36,749 nt of DNA from Rhodospirillales bacterium (GTDB taxonomy: Bacteria; Pseudomonadota; Alphaproteobacteria; BOG-932; Roseiterribacteraceae), in NCBI GenBank assembly GCA_003165335.1, contig PLTD01000161.1, positions 1 to 36,749 on the forward strand, written 5' to 3'. The notes under the pieces were generated by a model. It saw only the letters and a program-made list of their open reading frames with translations, searched no databases and was not told the DNA's origin. The position numbers and the translations under genes are program-made. Of the stretch, positions 24,556 through 32,099 are shown piece after piece (the first letter of the stretch is position 1; each line of letters opens with the position of its first letter).

Positions 24556-26160
24556 ATGGCCGAATTCATGGCCGATTATGTCGTCGTGGGTGCGGGCTCG
24601 GCTGGTTGTGTCGTGGCAGCGCGGCTTAGCGAAACCGGGGCAAAGGTGCTGCTCCTTGAAGCCGGGCCGCGCGACTGGCACCCGATGATCCATATTCCGG
24701 CCGGCATTCTGAAGCTGCTTTATAACCCGCGGGTCAACTGGAATTATACCGCCGAGCCGGAACCCTCGACCGGCAACCGGCCGATCCATTTTCCGCGCGG
24801 CAAGGTGCTGGGCGGCTCCAGCTCGATCAACGGCATGTTCTATGTACGTGGCAATCCGGCCGATTATGACGGCTGGGCTCAGATGGGCTGTCGCGGCTGG
24901 ACCTTTGACGACGTGCTGCCGATGTTTCGGAAATCCGAGCGCTATATGTCGGGCGGCGACCCCGAGTTCCGAGGCCAGGACGGGCCGCTTCAGGTCGAAG
25001 ATTACCGCACTATCCTGCCGCTGACCCACCGCTTCGTCGAGGCGGCCCAGCAGGCCGGCTTTCCACTGACCAAGGATTACAACGGCAAAACGCAGGAGGG
25101 CGTGGGCTACGCCCAGATGACCCGGTTGGGCCGCTTCCGCGCCTCGACCGCGCGGACCTTTCTGCGCGCCGCAGCGCACCGGGACAACCTGCAGGTTCTG
25201 ACCGGGGCCCCGGCCACCAAATTGCTGTTCGAAGGCCGGCGCTGTGTTGGCGTCGCTTTTCGGCGTGGCGGCAAGACTGAAAAGGCTCTGGCCGCGCGTG
25301 AGGTGATCTTGTGCGGCGGTTCGATCAACTCACCCCAATTGCTGCAGATTTCGGGCGTCGGACCGGCGGAGCATTTGAAGTCTATCGGCGTCGAGGTGGT
25401 GCTGGACGCGCCTGGCGTCGGCGCCAATATGATCGACCATTACACAGCGCGGATCACGCATCGCGTGAAAGATCTGATCTCGATCAACCAGCTGTCGCGA
25501 GGACCGCGCCTCATGGGTGAACTGGTGAAGTTCGTGACGCGCGGCAACGGCGCGCTCACCTTCGGGGTCACCAGCGCCACTATCTTTTGTCGCAGTCGCG
25601 AGGGGTTGGCGAGCCCGGATCTGCAGCTTCTGTTCACGCCGGCTAGCTATGACCAGAACCGCTTCGGCCAGTTGGAATACAAGTCCGGCATGACGGTAGC
25701 AGTCTGCCCGACCCGACCCGACAGCCGGGGATCGGTCATGGCGAAATCGGCCGACCCGTTCGAATACCCTGCCATTGCACCCGGGTATCTGACGGCGGAA
25801 AGCGATCTCGACGTCATGCTTTCGGGCATCAAAAAGGTCCGCCATATCTTTGCCCAATCTCCGCTGGCGCAGCACAGTCTGGGCGAAACCCTGCCGACCG
25901 AGGCGGTCGCTAGCGACACGGACCTGATCGAGTTCTGCCGCCGCGGCGGCACCAGTCTCTATCACCAGGTCGGTACCTGCCGCATGGGGGAAGACCCCGG
26001 CGCGGTGGTCGATTCTCGACTGCGCCTGCGTGGGCTCCAGGGATTGCGGGTGGTCGATGCCTCGATCATGCCGACGCTCACTACAGGGAACACCAATGCT
26101 CCCAGCATCATGATCGGCGAGAAGGCCGCGGCGATGATCCGCGAGGACGTGCGGGCATGA
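24556..26160 (+). CDS. GMC-family FAD-dependent alcohol dehydrogenase
   Basis: A 534-residue glucose-methanol-choline oxidoreductase. [20 protein letters not shown] (residues 7-26) binds the ADP part of FAD, and [16 protein letters not shown] is GMC signature 1. [14 protein letters not shown] is GMC signature 2, and the active-site His is 470 in [11 protein letters not shown] with a conserved Asn in TGNTNAPS (about 512). It resembles choline dehydrogenase-like, PEG and medium-chain alcohol dehydrogenases (AlkJ type), which pass electrons to the quinone pool. No export signal is seen. Together with the ALDH just upstream it would oxidise a primary alcohol. GGGGAGGGA before the ATG supports the start. 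Confidence 0.92.
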   Translation: MAEFMADYVVVGAGSAGCVVAARLSETGAKVLLLEAGPRDWHPMIHIPAGILKLLYNPRVNWNYTAEPEPSTGNRPIHFPRGKVLGGSSSINGMFYVRGNPADYDGWAQMGCRGWTFDDVLPMFRKSERYMSGGDPEFRGQDGPLQVEDYRTILPLTHRFVEAAQQAGFPLTKDYNGKTQEGVGYAQMTRLGRFRASTARTFLRAAAHRDNLQVLTGAPATKLLFEGRRCVGVAFRRGGKTEKALAAREVILCGGSINSPQLLQISGVGPAEHLKSIGVEVVLDAPGVGANMIDHYTARITHRVKDLISINQLSRGPRLMGELVKFVTRGNGALTFGVTSATIFCRSREGLASPDLQLLFTPASYDQNRFGQLEYKSGMTVAVCPTRPDSRGSVMAKSADPFEYPAIAPGYLTAESDLDVMLSGIKKVRHIFAQSPLAQHSLGETLPTEAVASDTDLIEFCRRGGTSLYHQVGTCRMGEDPGAVVDSRLRLRGLQGLRVVDASIMPTLTTGNTNAPSIMIGEKAAAMIREDVRA

Positions 26161-26214
26161 GCCCACGGGTAACGGCAAAGTATCGTCGATGAATCCGCAT
26201 AATATTAAACGTCG

Positions 26215-26243
26215 TTGCGGGTGAAATTTAACCACGATACGCT
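26215..26243 (+). promoter_or_regulatory. Possible promoter before the MFS carrier
   Basis: TTGCGG (26215-26220), a 17-base spacer and TACGCT (26238-26243) fit the loose alphaproteobacterial housekeeping pattern in the AT-rich 138-base gap between the GMC and MFS genes. It is a candidate internal promoter only. Confidence 0.25.
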
Positions 26244-26298
26244 TCTTCTTAGGAGCGCGGATCGAGTCAGGACCGCGTGATCATAAAAAGGGGGACCT

Positions 26299-27657
26299 AT
26301 GCCGTCGTTTTTTGACCGCAGCAGCCAGATCGCAAAGCCCGGGTTCAGCCGCTGGCTTGTTCCTCCCGCCGCCCTGGCCATCCATCTCTGCATCGGCCAG
26401 GCCTACGCCTTCTCGGTTTTCAAGCTGCCGATGACCAAGCTGATCGGGGTTACCGCATCGGCGCCCGATGATTGGAAACAGTCTGAGCTGGGTTGGATAT
26501 TTTCGATCGCGATCGTCTTTCTCGGCCTATCGGCTGCCGTGTTCGGTCGCTGGGTCGAAAGCGGCGGCCCGCGGCGGGCGATGTTCGTCGCCGCCTGCTG
26601 CTTCGGCGGCGGCTTCCTGGTCGCGGCGCTCGGCGTTCAGCTTCACAATATCTGGATCGTCTATCTGGGTTACGGCGTGCTGGGCGGGATCGGGCTCGGC
26701 ATCGGCTATATCTCCCCGGTCTCGACGCTGATCAAATGGTTTCCCGACCGGCCCGGCATGGCGACCGGCATGGCGATCATGGGATTCGGCGGTGGGGCGA
26801 TGATCGCTTCACCCCTGTCGCTGATGCTGATGAAGTTCTACGCGACCCCGCAGTCGGTTGGCGTGACCCAGACCTTCGTGACGATGGGCGCGATCTATTT
26901 CCTGGTGATGATGTTTGGGGTCTTCCTGGTCCGCCTTCCCGCCGACGGCTGGAAACCGGATGGGTTTGTGCCGCGAGCCGTGGCCGGCACCATGATCACA
27001 GTCGGTAACGTGTCGGTCGACCAAGCGTTCAAGACCCGTCAGTTCTGGCAATTATGGCTGGTCCTGTGCATGAACGTGACGGCCGGCATCGGCATCCTGG
27101 AGACGGCCTCACCGATGATCCAGGAGATGTTTCCGGGCCATGTGACCGCCGCTGCCGCCGGTGGTTTCGTCGGCCTGCTCAGCATTTTCAACATGGCGGG
27201 CCGGTTCGTCTGGTCCTCGACCTCGGACTATATCGGCCGCCGCAACACCTACATGATCTTTTTCACGCTCGGCATCCTCCTCTATGCGTCGATACCCTCG
27301 ATCGGCCATATGGGTTCGGTTCCGCTTTTCGTGGCGGTCTGCGTAATTCTGCTCAGCATGTATGGCGGCGGTTTCGCGACGATCCCGGCCTATCTTAAAG
27401 ATGTATTCGGCACGATGCATGTCGGCGCGATCCACGGCCGGCTACTGACCGCCTGGTCGGTCGCGGGCGTGCTCGGCCCGGTTCTGGTCAATTACATCCG
27501 CGACTATCAACTGGCCCAGGGTGTGGCCAAGCCTGACGCCTACAACGTCACAATGTATCTGATGGCGGTTCTGCTGATGGTGGGCTTCGTGTCGAACTGG
27601 TTCATGAAGCCGGTCGACACAAGGCATCTTTATCAGGGCGAGCCGCTCAAGGCGTAA
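26299..27657 (+). CDS. MFS transporter, oxalate/formate antiporter (OFA) type
   Basis: A 452-residue inner-membrane carrier with about 12 hydrophobic helices. The opening helix AIHLCIGQAYAFSVFKLPM and GYGVLGGIGLGIGYISPVSTLIKWFPDRPGMATGMAIMGFGGGAMI are characteristic of the OFA/OxlT subfamily of the major facilitator superfamily. DYIGRRNTYMIFF is the second-half MFS loop. OFA carriers move small carboxylates; the substrate here is probably an organic acid linked to the adjacent ALDH/GMC pathway. A GGGGG ribosome site precedes the ATG. The tiny gene directly downstream is its typical partner. Confidence 0.9.
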   Translation: MPSFFDRSSQIAKPGFSRWLVPPAALAIHLCIGQAYAFSVFKLPMTKLIGVTASAPDDWKQSELGWIFSIAIVFLGLSAAVFGRWVESGGPRRAMFVAACCFGGGFLVAALGVQLHNIWIVYLGYGVLGGIGLGIGYISPVSTLIKWFPDRPGMATGMAIMGFGGGAMIASPLSLMLMKFYATPQSVGVTQTFVTMGAIYFLVMMFGVFLVRLPADGWKPDGFVPRAVAGTMITVGNVSVDQAFKTRQFWQLWLVLCMNVTAGIGILETASPMIQEMFPGHVTAAAAGGFVGLLSIFNMAGRFVWSSTSDYIGRRNTYMIFFTLGILLYASIPSIGHMGSVPLFVAVCVILLSMYGGGFATIPAYLKDVFGTMHVGAIHGRLLTAWSVAGVLGPVLVNYIRDYQLAQGVAKPDAYNVTMYLMAVLLMVGFVSNWFMKPVDTRHLYQGEPLKA

Positions 27658-27675
27658 GCAGGATTGGAGGGTACG

Positions 27676-27798
27676 ATGACCGAGAAAGTAACCAAGACTT
27701 CACCGGCACTGATCCTGCTCGCGTGGGCCATTGTCGGCATTCCATGGCTCTGGGGCTTCAGCCAGACCCTGCAGAAGGCCGCGGCCTTGTTCCAATAA
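27676..27798 (+). CDS. MFS transporter small subunit (40 aa)
   Basis: A 40-codon gene beginning MTEKVTKTSP, with one hydrophobic helix (ALILLAWAIVGIPWLWGF) and a short amphipathic tail SQTLQKAAALFQ. The WAxVGIPLLWG pattern and the position right after an OFA-type carrier match the family of MFS transporter small subunits. GGAGG five bases before the ATG is a strong ribosome site. It is 18 bases after the carrier's stop, so it is in the same transcript. It probably stabilises or modulates the carrier in the membrane. Its stop lies three bases from that of the convergent PRISE-type gene. Confidence 0.8.
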   Translation: MTEKVTKTSPALILLAWAIVGIPWLWGFSQTLQKAAALFQ

Positions 27799-27801
27799 TC
27801 C

Positions 27802-28911
27802 TCACGCCACCGGCGGGATTACCCCCAGCTCCTGATAGCGCCGCATGTATTTTCGGATCATGTCGGCTGTGTCGATGACACCGTGGAAGCCGTGCTGGTG
27901 GATCTTGACAGTGCTGGCCAGCCCATAGCGCACCACGTCCGTCGCCGCGATCGGCGCAGTCCAGGCGCCGCCCACCTCCAGCGATTCGCCGAACAGCGCC
28001 CCAGGGTCCTCCGGCGCACGCAAGCCATATTTGCGGACCATGCCGGGCCACAGATGGAGCAGCTTCCTGAGCTCGGTGATGATCTCGAAATTGTCGGGCG
28101 CGCCCAGTTCCATATTCAGGGCCTCGGCGACGATCGGGAAGGCGTCGTGCAGCGAGAAGACGTCGCCGTTGGTCAGGTTGAAGGTCTCGTTGCGCGCGGC
28201 GGGTGATTCCGCCGCCCATTCCAGTCCTTCGGCGATCAGGTCGGCGTCGGCGACATCGGTCACCATGCTGGGGCCGGTCGGCTGGGGCAGGGGAAGGCCC
28301 GCCTCCTTACGTAGGGCGGCGAAGATGCCCAGCACCAGATAGGAATTCATGTTCGAGCCGATCGCGTCGCCGGCGATCATCGCGGTGCGGAACACGGTCG
28401 ACGACCATGTGTGTCCGGCCCGCTTGGCAGCGATGTAGTCTTCCTGGTGATAATAGAAATTCTCATGCGGAATGCGCGGCAGGCTTTCCTTAAAGGGAAT
28501 CGGCATGACCCGGTCCCAGAGGTGTGATCCATAGGCCTTCATCCCGTGCATCAGCGAGATGTGGCGGAAGCCCTTGGCGGCGCTGAGCAGCGGGTCCATC
28601 ACATTGGTCAGCATCGCCAGGTTCTTGGCCGCCTGCCCGGGGTCCTGCCAGCCGACAACCATATTGCCCTGCATCTCGTTAACCGCCGTATAGGCGACAT
28701 GGGTGATATCGTTCATGGCGCCGAACACCTCGCGGCAACGGGCAGTGTCCAGCAGGTCGACGGGAATGAACTGCGCCTTGCCCAGTGGCACGAAAGGCGC
28801 GCGGCGCGACACCGCGACGACCTCCCATTCGTCGCGGCCGCCAAACAGCTTGACCGCCGAAGTGCCGACGAGCCCCGACGCCCCCACGATCAGTATCTTC
28901 TTCCCCGCCAT
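27802..28911 (-). CDS. PRISE-family NAD(P)-dependent reductase (progesterone 5-beta-reductase/iridoid synthase-like)
   Basis: A 369-residue extended SDR. KKILIVGASGLVGTSAVK is the nucleotide-binding start. MHGMKAYGSH near residues 121-130 aligns with the TGxKHY segment carrying the catalytic Lys (Lys125). PHENFYYHQEDYI (about 149-161) is the hallmark NFYYxxED motif with the catalytic Tyr (153/154), and HTWSSTVFRTAMIAG is the following conserved strand. PRISE enzymes reduce 1,4-enones such as progesterone or 8-oxogeranial. A similar reduction of an enone from terpenoid or steroid breakdown is inferred. An ATG four codons upstream exists, but AATGGAG is spaced correctly for 28911. The gene converges on the MFS small-subunit gene. 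Confidence 0.82.
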   Translation of the reverse strand: MAGKKILIVGASGLVGTSAVKLFGGRDEWEVVAVSRRAPFVPLGKAQFIPVDLLDTARCREVFGAMNDITHVAYTAVNEMQGNMVVGWQDPGQAAKNLAMLTNVMDPLLSAAKGFRHISLMHGMKAYGSHLWDRVMPIPFKESLPRIPHENFYYHQEDYIAAKRAGHTWSSTVFRTAMIAGDAIGSNMNSYLVLGIFAALRKEAGLPLPQPTGPSMVTDVADADLIAEGLEWAAESPAARNETFNLTNGDVFSLHDAFPIVAEALNMELGAPDNFEIITELRKLLHLWPGMVRKYGLRAPEDPGALFGESLEVGGAWTAPIAATDVVRYGLASTVKIHQHGFHGVIDTADMIRKYMRRYQELGVIPPVA

Positions 28912-29022
28912 CGAATGCTCCATTTCCTATGTACGGGAGGCTCTTAGCACAGCTGATCCGTGTGCCGATCCGAAAATTGCGACGCATCTACAAAGATAGC
29001 GCCGAGCTCCGATATAGAGTAG

Positions 29023-29038
29023 ACTAACCTTGCTTAGT
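29023..29038. promoter_or_regulatory. Inverted repeat before the toxin-antitoxin operon
   Basis: ACTAA-CCTTGC-TTAGT is a perfect 5-bp inverted repeat placed 15 bases before the antitoxin ATG, where Phd/VapB antitoxins bind to repress their own operon. Placement fits an operator; binding is inferred. Confidence 0.4.
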
Positions 29039-29052
29039 TCACTGGAGGCGTT

Positions 29053-29292
29053 ATGCGCACCGTCAACATTCATGAGGCCAAGACCCAGCTGTCGCGATTG
29101 ATCGATCAGGCGACCAAGGGGGAGTCGTTCGTGATCGCCAAGGCGGGCAAGCCGCTGGTAAAGGTTGTCGCTATCGACGCGCCGTCGAAGAGTCGCCGCC
29201 TCGGCTTCATGGCGGGTCAGTTCGAGGTTCCCGATGATTTCGATAGAATGTTCGAGGCGGAAATAGATGCGCTGTTCGGGACTGGCGCTTGA
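29053..29292 (+). CDS. Phd/VapB-type antitoxin
   Basis: A 79-residue Phd/YefM-fold antitoxin. MRTVNIHEAKTQLSRLIDQATKGESFVIAKAGKPLVKVVAI is the standard DNA-binding domain, and the flexible C-terminus with LGFMAGQFEVPDDFDRMF matches antitoxins paired with PIN toxins. It is expected to bind the VapC-type protein from the next gene and the operon promoter. GGAGG precedes the ATG. Its TGA stop overlaps the TTG start of the toxin gene (TTGA), showing translational coupling. Confidence 0.9.
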   Translation: MRTVNIHEAKTQLSRLIDQATKGESFVIAKAGKPLVKVVAIDAPSKSRRLGFMAGQFEVPDDFDRMFEAEIDALFGTGA

Positions 29293-29675
29293 AGCTTCTG
29301 CTCGATACGCATCTCCTCCTCTGGGCCGCAGGCCAACCAGAACATCTGTCGAAAGCAGCACGTTCACTGCTCGACAATGCGGAGAACGAACTCTTGTTCA
29401 GCGTGGCCAGTTTGTGGGAGGTCGCGATCAAAAGCACGCTGGGACGCGCCGACTTCCATGTCGATCCGAAACTCTTGCGGCGCGGGTTGCTGGACAACGG
29501 TTACGTTGAACTCCCGATTACCAGCGCACACGCTGTCGCCGTCACGACTCTCCCCTTGATTCATAAAGACCCGTTCGACCGCCTCATCGTGGCACAGGCG
29601 CTGACGGAAGGAATCACCTTGGTCACATCGGATTTAGTCGTATCCCAATATCCTGGGGCGATCCGCGCAGTTTAG
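29289..29675 (+). CDS. VapC-type PIN-domain toxin
   Basis: A 128-residue PIN-domain ribonuclease. Acidic catalytic residues are Asp6 (LLLDTHLLLWA), the Glu in SLWEVAIKS, and Asp in KDPFDRLIVAQA and LVTSD. These form the metal site that cuts tRNA or other RNA in VapC toxins. The start is TTG, overlapping the antitoxin's TGA by four bases, which lowers toxin yield relative to antitoxin. No damage is seen, so the pair is likely functional. It resembles the widespread Phd/YefM-PIN modules. Confidence 0.9.
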   Translation: MKLLLDTHLLLWAAGQPEHLSKAARSLLDNAENELLFSVASLWEVAIKSTLGRADFHVDPKLLRRGLLDNGYVELPITSAHAVAVTTLPLIHKDPFDRLIVAQALTEGITLVTSDLVVSQYPGAIRAV

Positions 29676-29746
29676 ACTTGATATGGGTGATCCATACCCT
29701 GTTTGTTCTTTTTGCCAACGGATTTCTTCGCGCCTACCCTACCCAG

Positions 29747-30211
29747 CTACCCCCGCATCCTGCGCACGACATCCACTGTGCCATCGATCAGGAAGTTGCG
29801 ATAGGTGCGTTGGCACACGCGCCAGCCGTCTGCGGTGCGGGTAAATTCATCATCGTATTCGCCCCAGCAAGTGTAATGCTCGCCGGCGCAACGGTTGATG
29901 CCATTGTGGACGGCGTAGAAATGCGCCTTGGATTTTGCCGTGTCGCCGTCGACCGTTACCCGGAAGTTGCACACATTGTGGTGCGTCGCGCCGCAGTCCG
30001 AACCCGGGCCCATACCGCGCGTTACATGTTCGATCAGCGGCGCCAGTCCTTCCTGCATCTTGCCGTTGGTCGAGCGGTAGTCGCCGACGCAGTCGTCGGT
30101 GAACACCTCGGTCAGGCGGGCGAAGTCCTTCTGGTCGATGATGTCGCAATAACGGACATAGACCTGCTCAATGGCGAGCTTGTCTTCAAGAAAAGCGAGA
30201 AAGTCGGCCAT
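29747..30211 (-). CDS. SnoaL-like (NTF2-fold) protein
   Basis: A 154-residue protein of the SnoaL_4-like fold. DKLAIEQVYVRYCDIIDQKDFARLTEVFTDDCVGDYRS is the usual N-terminal helix with the tyrosine/aspartate pair found in ketosteroid-isomerase and scytalone-dehydratase relatives. HHNVCNFRVTVDGDTAKSKAHFYAVHNG gives the beta sheet with a conserved His. Roles range from isomerase to dehydratase in polyketide or aromatic metabolism; no substrate is known. Its start overlaps the stop of crcB by one base (TGATG), so it is the last gene of the minus-strand run. Confidence 0.8.
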   Translation of the reverse strand: MADFLAFLEDKLAIEQVYVRYCDIIDQKDFARLTEVFTDDCVGDYRSTNGKMQEGLAPLIEHVTRGMGPGSDCGATHHNVCNFRVTVDGDTAKSKAHFYAVHNGINRCAGEHYTCWGEYDDEFTRTADGWRVCQRTYRNFLIDGTVDVVRRMRG

Positions 30212-30642
30212 CAGCCTTCTTCTTCGATGGCGATCTGCGCGATTGCCCGCGGGGTCGCATTAAATCCGGTTGCGATGAAATGGCCGAGTGCGACTGCGGA
30301 TACGCACAGCACGACCGACGCGACGACATTTACGGCCGCTCGCACCATCGCTCCGTTCCGCAACAGGTCGAGGGTTTGCAGGCTGAACGACGAAAATGTG
30401 GTAAATCCGCCGCAGATTCCGATCATGACGAACAGACGAATATTCTCGCTGACCGGAAAGCGCCCATGAGCAAGTGTCAGTGTGCCGAATAGACCAATAA
30501 TGAATGAGCCCAGTATATTGATGCCGATCGTGCCCCAGGGAAGATTCTGGCTGATCGGCAGGGCGGCCACGGAAATCAGATAGCGGGCGAGTGTGCCCAC
30601 AGCTCCGCCCAAAACGACCATCAGACACGTTGAGAAAGACAT
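30211..30642 (-). CDS. crcB: Fluoride channel CrcB/FluC
   Basis: A 143-residue membrane protein with four hydrophobic helices and the Fluc signatures: GGAVGTLARYLIS near the N-terminus, GINILGSFIIG with the conserved Asn, and GGFTTFSSFSLQT with the phenylalanine/serine lining of the pore. It lets fluoride leave the cell. No fluoride riboswitch can be recognised in the short leader, although an AGGAG ribosome site is present. It lies inside a catabolic-looking transcript between two SnoaL-like genes, an unusual setting. The coupling to its downstream neighbour is a one-base overlap. Confidence 0.9.
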   Translation of the reverse strand: MSFSTCLMVVLGGAVGTLARYLISVAALPISQNLPWGTIGINILGSFIIGLFGTLTLAHGRFPVSENIRLFVMIGICGGFTTFSSFSLQTLDLLRNGAMVRAAVNVVASVVLCVSAVALGHFIATGFNATPRAIAQIAIEEEG

Positions 30643-30688
30643 TCGGGTCTCCTAGCTTCGTGGGCCGTTCAGCATATGAAGTATCGGG

Positions 30689-31123
30689 TCACGGCGCGAC
30701 GGGCAATTCGGTCGTCTCAACCCAGTCCACGATCAATTCACGCTTGGCGAACAGCCAAGCGCCATCTTGCCTCATGAACCGGTCCTGATAGCGGATCCCC
30801 CAGTCGATCCGGACCTGCTTGCCGCCTTCGGGTCGCTTCAGATGGTAGGCGACTGCATAGGTCTCGCCCTCGGCCGTGTCGCCTGTGATGGTCACAGTTT
30901 GATTCCGGACCGTATGCAGCGTCGATGCATAGAGGCCGTCCAGTCGTGACGGAATGCCCAATATTTGTGTGCGGCCGCGCCAAGCGTTGCCGCTGCGGTC
31001 GATCACCCCGTTTTCGGTAAATAGACTTGCCAGCGCTTCGGCATTTCGGCGGTCGACCGCTTGGGCATAGAGATTGGCCAGGCGATACAGCGCCCATTCG
31101 TCCTGGGGCGCGCTTTCGCTCAT
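30689..31123 (-). CDS. SnoaL-like (NTF2-fold) protein
   Basis: A 144-residue SnoaL/NTF2-like protein. DEWALYRLANLYAQAVDRRNAEALASLFTENGVIDRSG is the conserved N-terminal helix pair, and later TLHTVRNQTVTITGDTAEGETYAVAYH carries the conserved His-strand. It is homologous in fold but not closely similar to the SnoaL-like protein two genes downstream. The ATG at 31123 overlaps the LLM gene's stop by four bases (ATGA), which argues against a longer start upstream. The substrate is unknown; a dehydratase or isomerase partner to the LLM oxidoreductase is inferred. Confidence 0.8.
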   Translation of the reverse strand: MSESAPQDEWALYRLANLYAQAVDRRNAEALASLFTENGVIDRSGNAWRGRTQILGIPSRLDGLYASTLHTVRNQTVTITGDTAEGETYAVAYHLKRPEGGKQVRIDWGIRYQDRFMRQDGAWLFAKRELIVDWVETTELPVAP

Positions 31124-32025
31124 GTCACGCTGTCCCGCCACGCTGTGATGCGCTTGAAGAAAGTGGGAAGCTCGCCGGCCGTCTTGCACCATGCGGAGGG
31201 AATGAACTCGATGACGTTGGCGCCGGCTTCGATCATTGCCGAGACGGATCCCAGGGTCGATTCCAGGTCGGGACGATCCTGACCCGGCTGTACTGCCGGC
31301 CTTATGCCGACACGAACCTGGGCAACCGCAGGGTCGCGACCCTTGGCGGCGAAGGCATCGCGCAGCGCCTTGATATGAACCGCCAGTACTTCCGGATTCC
31401 GCTCCATCGGAATCCAGCCGTCGCCGTAATCGGCGATGCGGGCGAAATTCTTTTCAGTCGGCTTCAGCCCGAACCACATCGGGATGCCGCCCGTCTGGAC
31501 TGGTCGCGGGAAGGCATGGATTCGATCGAAACTGACGGTTTTTCCTGCAAAGCTTGCCGGTGCCTGCGACCATAGAAGCTTACAGACCGCGACCTGTTCA
31601 TCCATTCGAGTATAGCGATTTTCCCATGGCAGGCCGGATGCGTCGTATTCTTCCTTCTGCCAACCGATGCCCAGTCCTATCGTGACCCGGCCGCGCGATA
31701 TTACATCCAGCGTCGCCAACTGCTTGGCGAGCAGCACCGCAGGCCGGAGCGGGGAGATCAGTACTCCGGTTGAAAGGCGTATGCGCTTGCTGACGGCGGC
31801 GACTGCCGCCAGCACCGTCAACGGCTCGAACCAGGGATAATCCAAAGGCATGGGAAAGGGACCGTAGGGGTAATTCTCCAGATGTTCGCCCATCACGACA
31901 TGGTCTGTGATGCTCAGCATATCGACGCCGGCTTCGTCGGCCAGACGTGCGGCATCGACCACGCCGGAGAAGTCGCCGCCGTATAGACGTTCCATTCCGA
32001 TGATCCCGATGGACACCTTCACCAT
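31120..32025 (-). CDS. LLM-class flavin/F420-dependent oxidoreductase
   Basis: A 301-residue luciferase-like TIM barrel. LADEAGVDMLSITDHVVMGEHLENYPYG marks strand 2. LAKQLATLDVISRGRVTIGLGIGWQKEEYDASGLPW is the signature of the TIGR03619-like group, with the flavin-phosphate motif and the WQxxE stretch. GGIPMWFGLKPTEKNFARIADYGDGWIP follows. It is close in design to the LLM protein of the cycloisomerase operon. Flavin versus F420 use cannot be decided. It overlaps the SnoaL-like gene by four bases and lies 74 bases after the FAD-linked oxidase, so it probably belongs to one transcript with both. Confidence 0.85.
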   Translation of the reverse strand: MVKVSIGIIGMERLYGGDFSGVVDAARLADEAGVDMLSITDHVVMGEHLENYPYGPFPMPLDYPWFEPLTVLAAVAAVSKRIRLSTGVLISPLRPAVLLAKQLATLDVISRGRVTIGLGIGWQKEEYDASGLPWENRYTRMDEQVAVCKLLWSQAPASFAGKTVSFDRIHAFPRPVQTGGIPMWFGLKPTEKNFARIADYGDGWIPMERNPEVLAVHIKALRDAFAAKGRDPAVAQVRVGIRPAVQPGQDRPDLESTLGSVSAMIEAGANVIEFIPSAWCKTAGELPTFFKRITAWRDSVT

Positions 32026-32099
32026 GACGATTCTCCGATTGTCTTTGCGAATAAAGGCAAGTTGTAGCGACGCAATCCCGCCGCCGCCAGGGCGTGCGG

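Noticed and set aside
30643-30700. Fluoride riboswitch upstream of crcB
   Set aside because: The leader is short and lacks the conserved riboswitch sequence; only a ribosome-binding site is seen.
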